From Micromonospora sp. WMMD961 (GTDB lineage Bacteria; Actinomycetota; Actinomycetes; Mycobacteriales; Micromonosporaceae): a stretch of 64,000 bases of DNA. A model generated the notes under the pieces. That model saw only the letters and a list, made by a program, of their open reading frames with translations. It was not told where the DNA came from and made no database searches. The stretch spans positions 6,210,501 through 6,274,500 of the forward strand of contig NZ_JARUBJ010000002.1 of NCBI RefSeq assembly GCF_029626145.1, read 5' to 3'. Every line of letters starts with the position of its first letter. Positions within the stretch are counted from its first letter, which is position 1. Below, one piece after another: positions 58,695 to 64,000 of this stretch. The translations under genes were made by a program, and so were the position numbers.

Positions 58695-59437
58695 TCTGTC
58701 TTCTCGAACATGGCCCACCGGCCCGCCCGTGCGTCCTCGCCGGCCTTCGTGCGGCGGGTGCACGGCCAGCAGCCGATCGACCCGTAGCCCTGCTTGAACA
58801 GTTCGTTGACGGGCACGTTGAAGCGGGCGATGTAGGCGTCCACGTCCCGCTGCGACCACGCCGCGATCGGGTTGACCTTGACCTTGCCGCGCCGCGCGTC
58901 GAAGGTCACCACCGGCGTGTTGGCCCGGGTCGGTGACTCGTCCCTGCGCAGGCCCGCAGCCCAGGCGTCGTAGCCGGTCAGCGCCCGCTCCAGCGGCTCC
59001 ACCTTGCGCAGCTGGCAGCAGTCGTCCGGCGACTTGTTGAACAGGCGGGGGCCGTACTGGCCGTCCTGCTGGCCGACGGTGAGTCGGGGCCGGATCGACC
59101 GCACGTTCACCGGGAGCGTGCGGGCCACCTCGTCGCGCACCCGCAGCGTCTCCGGGAAGTGCAGGCCGGTGTCGAGGAAGACCACGTCCACGCCCGGAGC
59201 CACCCGGGACACCAGGTGGGCCAGCACGGCGTCGGCCATCGAGCTGGTGACGCAGAACCGGTCGCCGAAGGTCTGCGCCGCCCAGCGGGCGATCTCCAGA
59301 GCCGGGGCGCCCTCCAGATCCCGGGCCGCCTGCTCGGCCAGGACCCGCAGCTCGTCCGGGTCGCGCCGGGCCGGGTCGGTCGGCGTCGGACCACCCGGAC
59401 CGACCAGGCGCAGACTCGCGGCGGAGACGAGGCTCAT
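58676..59437 (-). CDS. cysH: APS/PAPS reductase
   Basis: A 253-aa adenylyl-sulfate reductase. The adenine-nucleotide fold has SSMADAVLAHL and DTGLHFPET. The paired cysteines DDCCQLRK and GCWPCT indicate a 4Fe-4S cluster, as in the APS-type enzyme, and the C-terminal ECGLH holds the catalytic Cys. ATG 59437 overlaps the stop of the 53-aa gene. It reduces activated sulfate to sulfite for SirA. Confidence 0.94.
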   Translation of the reverse strand: MSLVSAASLRLVGPGGPTPTDPARRDPDELRVLAEQAARDLEGAPALEIARWAAQTFGDRFCVTSSMADAVLAHLVSRVAPGVDVVFLDTGLHFPETLRVRDEVARTLPVNVRSIRPRLTVGQQDGQYGPRLFNKSPDDCCQLRKVEPLERALTGYDAWAAGLRRDESPTRANTPVVTFDARRGKVKVNPIAAWSQRDVDAYIARFNVPVNELFKQGYGSIGCWPCTRRTKAGEDARAGRWAMFEKTECGLHV

Positions 59438-59595
59438 CGGGTCACCGCCCGCGAGAGCAGGCCGGTGAACTTCACCGAGAAGACCCGGGTGCAGGCGTGA
59501 CACTCCCACGCGCCGTGTCCCGCCTCGTGCGGACGCAGGTCCTCCTCGCCGCAGTACGGGCAGTACAGGGGTGCCGCTCGGTTCTCGCTGCTCAC
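59434..59595 (-). CDS. 53-aa zinc-ribbon protein of the sulfite operon
   Basis: Two CxxC pairs, YCPYCGEED and ECHACTRVF, form a zinc ribbon; the middle is RPHEAGHGAW. GTG 59595 overlaps the sirA stop by 4 nt (GTGA) and its own stop overlaps the cysH start (ATGA), so it is translated between them. A small protein in this place is known from actinobacterial sulfite-reduction clusters, but its function is not established. Confidence 0.82.
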   Translation of the reverse strand: MSSENRAAPLYCPYCGEEDLRPHEAGHGAWECHACTRVFSVKFTGLLSRAVTR

Positions 59596-61304
59596 CGCAG
59601 GTCCTCCTCGTCGACTCTGATCACCCAGTTGGCGAACGTCTCGCCCTCGCTCCGGCCGGCCAGGTAGCGGCGGGCCAGCCGTTCCACGTACTCCGGAAGC
59701 TCCTCCGCGGTGGTCTTCAGACCGCGCAGCTTGCGCCCGAAGCCGGCGGTCTGCCCCTGGGCCATGCCCAGGCCACCGCCCAGGTGCACCTGGAAACCCT
59801 CGACCTGCCGGCCGTCCGGGCCGACCACCAGCTGACCCTTGAGCCCGATGTCGGCCACCTGGGTACGCGCGCACGCGTTCGGGCAGCCGTTGATGTGGAT
59901 CGAGATGTCCGCGTCGAAGTCACGCAGCCGCTGCTCCAGCCGGGCCACCAGCTCCTCGCCGCGGGCCTTCGTCTCGACGATCGCCAACTTGCAGTACTCG
60001 ATGCCGGTGCACGCCATCGTGCCGCGCCGCCAGGCCGACGGCCGGGCCTCCAGGCCGATCCCGCGCAGCGCGTCGACCAGCGACTCCGTCCGCTCCGCCG
60101 GCACGTCGAGCACCAGCAGCTTCTGGTACGGGGTGAGCCGTACCCGGTCGCTGCCGTGCGCCTCGACCACGTCGGCCAACTGGCTCAGCTGCGCGCCGGA
60201 GACCCGCCCGACCACCGGGGCGGCGCCCACGTAGTGCCGCCCGTCGGCCTGCTCGTGCACGCCCACGTGGTCGACCGGCTTCGACGGCAGGGTCGGTGCC
60301 GGGCCGTCGAGCAACGTGCGGCCGAGGTAGTCCTTCTCCAGGACCTCCCGGAAGCGCTCCACACCCCAGTCGGCCACCAGGAACTTCAGTCGGGCGCGGT
60401 TGCGCAGCCGACGGTAGCCGTAGTCGCGGAAGATGCCGACCACACCGGCCCACACGTCCGGCACCTCGGCCAGCGGAACCCAGACGCCGAGCCGCTGGGC
60501 CAGCATCGGGTTGGTGGAGAGGCCCCCGCCGACCCAGACGTCGAAGCCGGGCCCGTGCTCGGGATGGTCGACACCGAGGAAGGCGATGTCGTTCGACTCG
60601 TACGGGGTGTCCACCAACCAGGAGATCGACGTCTTGAACTTGCGGGGCAGGTTGGAGAACTGCTTGTCGCCGACGTACCGGGAGACGATCTCGTCGATCG
60701 CCGGAGTCGGGTCGAGCAGCTCGTCGCGGGCCACGCCGGCGACCGGGCTGCCCAGCACGATGCGCGGGCAGTCGCCGCAGGCCTCGGTGGTCTGCAGACC
60801 GACCGACTCCAGCCGACGCCAGATCTCCGGCATGTCCTCGACCCGGATCCAGTGGTACTGGATGTTCTGCCGGTCGGTGATGTCGGCGGTGTCCCGGGCG
60901 AACTCCCGGGAGATGTCCGCGATCACCCGCAACTGGGCCAGGCTGAGCTGGCCGCCGTCGATGCGGACCCGGAGCATGAAGAACTCGTCCTCCAGCTCGT
61001 GCGGCTCCAGCACGGCGGTGCGCCCGCCGTCGATGCCCGCCTTGCGCTGGGTGTAGAGGCCCCACCAGCGGAACCGGCCCCGCAGGTCCTGCGGGTCGAT
61101 GGAGGCGAAGCCACGGTGCGCGTAGATCGTCTCGATGCGGGCCCGGACGTTGAGCGGGTCGTCGTCCTTCTTGATCCGCTCGTTGGGGTTGAGCGGCTCG
61201 CGGTGACCGAGCGCCCACTGACCCTCACCCCGTGGCCGGCGCGGCGCTCGGGTCGGGCGAGCCGTCGGGTCCTCGGATCGGGCCGGGATGCTGCTGACCG
61301 CCAT
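59592..61304 (-). CDS. sirA: ferredoxin-type sulfite reductase
   Basis: Siroheme/4Fe-4S sulfite reductase, 570 aa, reducing sulfite to sulfide with ferredoxin electrons. It has the duplicated ferrite-binding (NIR_SIR) domains: RQNIQYHWIRVEDMP, TEACGDCPRIVLGSPVAG, and the cluster Cys residues in MACTGIEYCKLA and NGCPNACARTQ. ATG 61304 has GGAGG at 8 nt. A leader peptide and a predicted helix hiding that site lie upstream. First gene of sirA-(zinc ribbon)-cysH-cbiX. Confidence 0.93.
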   Translation of the reverse strand: MAVSSIPARSEDPTARPTRAPRRPRGEGQWALGHREPLNPNERIKKDDDPLNVRARIETIYAHRGFASIDPQDLRGRFRWWGLYTQRKAGIDGGRTAVLEPHELEDEFFMLRVRIDGGQLSLAQLRVIADISREFARDTADITDRQNIQYHWIRVEDMPEIWRRLESVGLQTTEACGDCPRIVLGSPVAGVARDELLDPTPAIDEIVSRYVGDKQFSNLPRKFKTSISWLVDTPYESNDIAFLGVDHPEHGPGFDVWVGGGLSTNPMLAQRLGVWVPLAEVPDVWAGVVGIFRDYGYRRLRNRARLKFLVADWGVERFREVLEKDYLGRTLLDGPAPTLPSKPVDHVGVHEQADGRHYVGAAPVVGRVSGAQLSQLADVVEAHGSDRVRLTPYQKLLVLDVPAERTESLVDALRGIGLEARPSAWRRGTMACTGIEYCKLAIVETKARGEELVARLEQRLRDFDADISIHINGCPNACARTQVADIGLKGQLVVGPDGRQVEGFQVHLGGGLGMAQGQTAGFGRKLRGLKTTAEELPEYVERLARRYLAGRSEGETFANWVIRVDEEDLR

Positions 61305-61312
61305 CGCGGCGT

Positions 61313-61384
61313 CCTCCGTTGTCTGCTGTGCCTCTGGGTACGCGGGGCGCGGCGGCCGGCCCGGCGAAGCGGGCGGGACAACGG
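61313..61384 (-). promoter_or_regulatory. SD-sequestering helix before sirA
   Basis: In the mRNA (minus strand) CCGTTGTC (61377-61384) can pair perfectly with GACAACGG (61316-61323), which overlaps the GGAGG ribosome site (61313-61317). GC-rich stems sit between the arms. Combined with the leader peptide upstream, this is a plausible translation-dependent switch. Confidence 0.5.
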
Positions 61385-61437
61385 TGTCTTCAGACAGCCG
61401 GCGCGGAGCGCGCCCGAGACGGATTGGTCGGGCGTCG

Positions 61438-61524
61438 TCAGTAGGCCGGACAGATCGCGCTGCGCACGCGGCCGTAATCAACGTGGCGGCGTGCCACGAA
61501 GCGGCGGACGACTGCGGCGGTCAT
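61438..61524 (-). CDS. putative cysteine-responsive leader peptide
   Basis: A 28-aa reading frame ending RRHVDYGRVRSAICPAY. Its RRHVD...R..SAIC pattern matches the small leader peptides that precede sulfur-metabolism genes in actinobacteria, where one or more Cys codons near the end sense cysteinyl-tRNA supply. ATG 61524 lies after a weak GGGCGC site. It ends 133 nt before sirA. Confidence 0.6.
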   Translation of the reverse strand: MTAAVVRRFVARRHVDYGRVRSAICPAY

Positions 61525-61735
61525 GCGCCCATGCTGCCACACCTCAAGGGGGCCGGCCAATGTCCGCGTGCGGGATCCCACATCACGGGCCGAAGGTGGC
61601 GTGGGTGCTGCACCGACCGACCGTGGCCGGGGCGATCGTTGGCGCGTCCCGCCCGAACGACGTGATGGTCCCCTGGCGTCCACCGCCTGCCGCCGGTGAC
61701 ACCCACGGGCCACATGGCCGTGGCAGGCTCGGACC

Positions 61736-63304
61736 GTGGGCGGATTGTCCGAGAAGTCGAGCGGGGCGGCGTGGGACCACCTGCGCCGCCTACCGGTCTG
61801 GCTCCCCCCGGCGCTGTTGACCCTGGCGGTGACAGTGACGGGGCTGGGCTCCGCCCAACTGTGGCGCGACGAGCTGGCCACCTGGAGCGCGGCCACCCGC
61901 TCGCCCACCGACCTGGCCCGCCTGGCCGACACCATCGACGCCGCCACCGGCCCGTACTACCTGTTCATGCACATCTGGACCAGGATCGTCGGCGACTCCA
62001 CGGTCGCCCTGCGCGCGCCGGCCGCGCTGGCGATGACCGTGGCCGCCGGGCTGCTCGCCGTGCTCGGCGCACGGCTCGTCGACCGACGCGCCGGGCTCTT
62101 CGCCGGCCTGCTGTTCGCGGTGCTCCCCGGCACCTCCCGCTACGGGCAGGAGGCCCGCCCGTACGCGCTGGCCACCATGCTCGCGGTGCTCGCCACAGTG
62201 CTCCTGGTGACCGCGCTGCGCCGGCCGAGCTGGGCCCGTTGGGCCGGGTACGCCGCCGCGGTCACCGCTCTCGGACTCGTCCACCTGATCGCGCTCACAG
62301 TGCTCGCCGCGCACGCGCTGGTCGTCGTGCTCGCCTGGTGGCGAGGCACGACCGCGGCGGGTATCCCCGCGCCGGGCATCTCCGCGTCAAGCGCCACCGC
62401 GCCGGGCATCTCCGCGTCAAACGCCACCGCGCCGGCCGATCGCAGCGGTGCGCGGGATCGGCGGGTGTGGCGGTGGGTGGTAGCCGTGGTGCCGGTCGCA
62501 CTGTTGGCCGGTCCGTTGCTGCTCAAGGCCCGGACCCAGCAGTCCCGGCAGCTGAACTGGGTCGGTCTGGCTCGGCTGGACGACCTGGCCGCACTGCCCG
62601 GCGGGGTGGCCCAGAGCAGCGTGGTCGGTGGGCTGCTGCTCGGGGTCGCCGCGTTGGGCGCGGCCCGGCTCGGGCGGCGCGCCCTGCTGCCGGTGAGCGC
62701 GGTACTGCTGCCCGTGCTGCTGCTCTTCGCCGCCGGCGCGGTCGTACCCCTGTGGGTGCCTCGGTACCTGGTCTTCGTGGTGCCGTTCGCGTGCCTGCTG
62801 GCGGGCGCGGCGCTGGCCGCGGTGACCGCGCCGGCCGCGCTCGTCGTGGTGGTCCTGGCCGGGCTGCTCGGCCTGCCCGACCAGGCCGCGCTGCGGCGGA
62901 CCCACGAGTGGCCGCGCAACGCGCCGGTGGACTACGCGGGGGCGGCGAGGGTGATCGGCGACGGTCAGCGGCCGGGCGACACGGTGGTCTACTCGCCCCG
63001 ACACAGTTGGCTCTTCCTCGACCTCGGCATGGAGTACCACCTCGACGACCCGCCGCGCGACGTGCTGGTCACCGAGGACGAGGTCCGCCGGGGTGACCTG
63101 TGGGCCGCCGAGTGTCCCCAACCGGCGCAGTGCCTGGCCGGCACACCACGGGTGTGGCTGGTCGTCGCCGGCCGGCACGCTGATCCGCTGGCTGTCGTGC
63201 CCGGTGCCAAGGGCGACGCGCTCCGCGCGCAATTCACCGTCACCCAGGTCTGGCCGCGCCCCGGCCTGACCGTCGCCCTGCTGACCACCCGGCCCGGCAA
63301 CTGA
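61736..63304 (+). CDS. GT39/ArnT-like membrane glycosyltransferase
   Basis: A 522-aa membrane protein of about 11-12 TM segments in the PMT/GT39 style: an exposed acidic site LWRDELATW after TM1 (with Asp/Glu as expected for the catalytic residue), then SRYGQEARPYAL. A short tandem insert (APGISAS twice, 27-bp DNA repeat) lies in one loop. CAGGCT ends 6 nt before GTG 61736, suggesting a leaderless mRNA. Sugar and acceptor unknown. Confidence 0.83.
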   Translation: MGGLSEKSSGAAWDHLRRLPVWLPPALLTLAVTVTGLGSAQLWRDELATWSAATRSPTDLARLADTIDAATGPYYLFMHIWTRIVGDSTVALRAPAALAMTVAAGLLAVLGARLVDRRAGLFAGLLFAVLPGTSRYGQEARPYALATMLAVLATVLLVTALRRPSWARWAGYAAAVTALGLVHLIALTVLAAHALVVVLAWWRGTTAAGIPAPGISASSATAPGISASNATAPADRSGARDRRVWRWVVAVVPVALLAGPLLLKARTQQSRQLNWVGLARLDDLAALPGGVAQSSVVGGLLLGVAALGAARLGRRALLPVSAVLLPVLLLFAAGAVVPLWVPRYLVFVVPFACLLAGAALAAVTAPAALVVVVLAGLLGLPDQAALRRTHEWPRNAPVDYAGAARVIGDGQRPGDTVVYSPRHSWLFLDLGMEYHLDDPPRDVLVTEDEVRRGDLWAAECPQPAQCLAGTPRVWLVVAGRHADPLAVVPGAKGDALRAQFTVTQVWPRPGLTVALLTTRPGN

Positions 63305-63418
63305 GCGGGCTACCGCGCCGGTGCGCCTCGGCCAGCGGTGGCAGGCGCGGCGGGCGGACCCGAGCGGACCAGGCGGACCCGGGCGGACCGCGACCCGGCG
63401 GAGGGCGGACAGCGCGGC

Positions 63419-64000
63419 TCAGGATTGTGAGCGACCGTCCGGGGCATTGCGGGCCAGCGGGACGACGAGCACCGCCTCGGTGCCACCGTTGGCCCCGGCG
63501 CGCAGCTCGATGGTGCCACGCAGCTCCCCGGTGACCAGGGCCCGGACGATCTGGAGGCCGAGTCGGCTGGCACGTTCGGCGTCGAAGTCCGGTGGCAGGC
63601 CGCGCCCGTTGTCGGTCACCGACACGTGCAGCATCTTGCGGAACCGGTGGGCCGAAACCACCACCTCGGGTCGTACCGACGGATCGACCTCGGGTACGGC
63701 GACCGGCACCATCCCGGAGGCGGCGACCGCAGGAGGCTCGTCGCCCTCGTCGCTCGGCGGGAAGCCGTGCTCGACGGCGTTGAGCAGCAACTCGTTGAGG
63801 ACCATCACCAGCGAGGTGGCGATCTCCGCCGGCAGCACGCCGAAGCTGCCCCGCCGTCGCATGCCGACGCTCACCTCGGTCGCCGCGACCTCGGTCGCGG
63901 CGCTGGCCACCCGGTCGACGATGCCGTCGAACTCGACCGCCTCGTCGCTGGACATGGAGAGCGTCTCGTGCACCAGGGCGATCGACGCGACCCGGCGTAC
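63419..64000 (-). CDS. pdtaS: PdtaS-like sensor histidine kinase, C-terminal part
   Basis: At least 193 aa, running off the right edge of the window. Begins within RRVASIALVHETLS, a histidine-kinase-2 type phosphoacceptor helix (His in VHETLS), then the HATPase domain with NELLLNAVEHGF and DNGRGLPPDF. This fits PdtaS, a cytosolic PAS/GAF-containing kinase. In Mycobacterium tuberculosis whiB1 and pdtaS are neighbours; here about 5.6 kb separates the whiB1 and pdtaS genes. The N-terminal sensor part is not visible. Confidence 0.82.
   Translation of the reverse strand, partial: VRRVASIALVHETLSMSSDEAVEFDGIVDRVASAATEVAATEVSVGMRRRGSFGVLPAEIATSLVMVLNELLLNAVEHGFPPSDEGDEPPAVAASGMVPVAVPEVDPSVRPEVVVSAHRFRKMLHVSVTDNGRGLPPDFDAERASRLGLQIVRALVTGELRGTIELRAGANGGTEAVLVVPLARNAPDGRSQS

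Noticed and set aside
1..64000. Search for rRNA, tRNA, tmRNA, riboswitch consensus, IS elements and prophage genes
   Set aside because: By eye I found no sequence matching these. A covariance-model search could still reveal a small RNA in the whiB1 or sirA leaders.

Overview
The window is very GC-rich, densely coded actinobacterial DNA, most likely from Micromonospora or a close Micromonosporaceae relative. The evidence is a fused Kgd-type 2-oxoglutarate enzyme, a WhiB1-type iron-sulfur regulator, Ni-superoxide dismutase, a WhiJ-like XRE/DUF397 pair, an SCO7613-type giant membrane protein, many GTG starts and many ATGA/GTGA stop-start overlaps. I see no rRNA, tRNA, CRISPR array, transposase or phage gene. 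It reads as a chromosomal segment.

Layout. 0-11 kb: a secreted GH16 beta-glucanase behind a LacI-type operator, YidC, a carboxylate-amine ligase, a CoA-disulfide-reductase-like flavoenzyme, a LacI regulator, and a convergent AGE-isomerase/PfkB-kinase operon with its own promoter and operator; then two small-molecule kinases (fructosamine-kinase-like, APH-like). 11-15.3 kb: a Nei-type DNA glycosylase, a DUF397/XRE pair divergent from a two-gene unit of unknown function, and a disordered-plus-membrane protein. 15.6-20.5 kb: ddaH-rocD (arginine/ornithine catabolism), an FHA protein, pterin dehydratase and a fatty-acid desaturase. 20.6-30 kb: the giant membrane protein, CutA, an acyltransferase, a patatin, a Ser/Thr kinase, a GT4 glycosyltransferase and a BON protein. 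30-36 kb: an envelope-stress module (PepD-like protease, MprB-like kinase, MprA-like regulator) next to a PadR/DUF4097 operon. 36-41 kb: an OlsB/OlsA-like ornithine-lipid pair, a hotdog-like protein, an ABC exporter and two small membrane proteins. 41-49 kb: kgd, DUF6104, pta-ackA. 49-57 kb: two tandem lipoprotein hydrolases, an alcohol dehydrogenase, malic enzyme, sodX/sodN, a GNAT, an RsbW-like protein and a lipid kinase. 57-64 kb: whiB1, a sulfite-assimilation operon (sirA, a 53-aa zinc ribbon, cysH, a CbiX-like chelatase) with an upstream leader peptide, a GT39 membrane protein, and the 3' part of a PdtaS-like sensor kinase that runs off the right edge.

How genes work together: AGE isomerase plus sugar kinase could carry mannose (or a similar sugar) to fructose 6-phosphate. 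DdaH and RocD feed arginine-type nitrogen into glutamate semialdehyde. Kgd, malic enzyme, Pta and AckA sit around the TCA/acetate node. SirA needs siroheme, which the CbiX-like chelatase can supply, and CysH makes its sulfite.

Non-coding highlights: eight long intergenic hairpins in at least three sequence families, two of them 77-bp copies whose stem bases co-vary; triple CTG direct repeats at 11-bp spacing, exactly the same distance upstream of both the MprA-like and PepD-like genes; a PadR operator inside its own promoter; a CRP-like site on the whiB1 promoter; a cysteine-containing leader peptide with a predicted Shine-Dalgarno-sequestering helix before sirA; and about a dozen genes with a -10 box placed 6-7 nt before the start codon, suggesting leaderless mRNAs.
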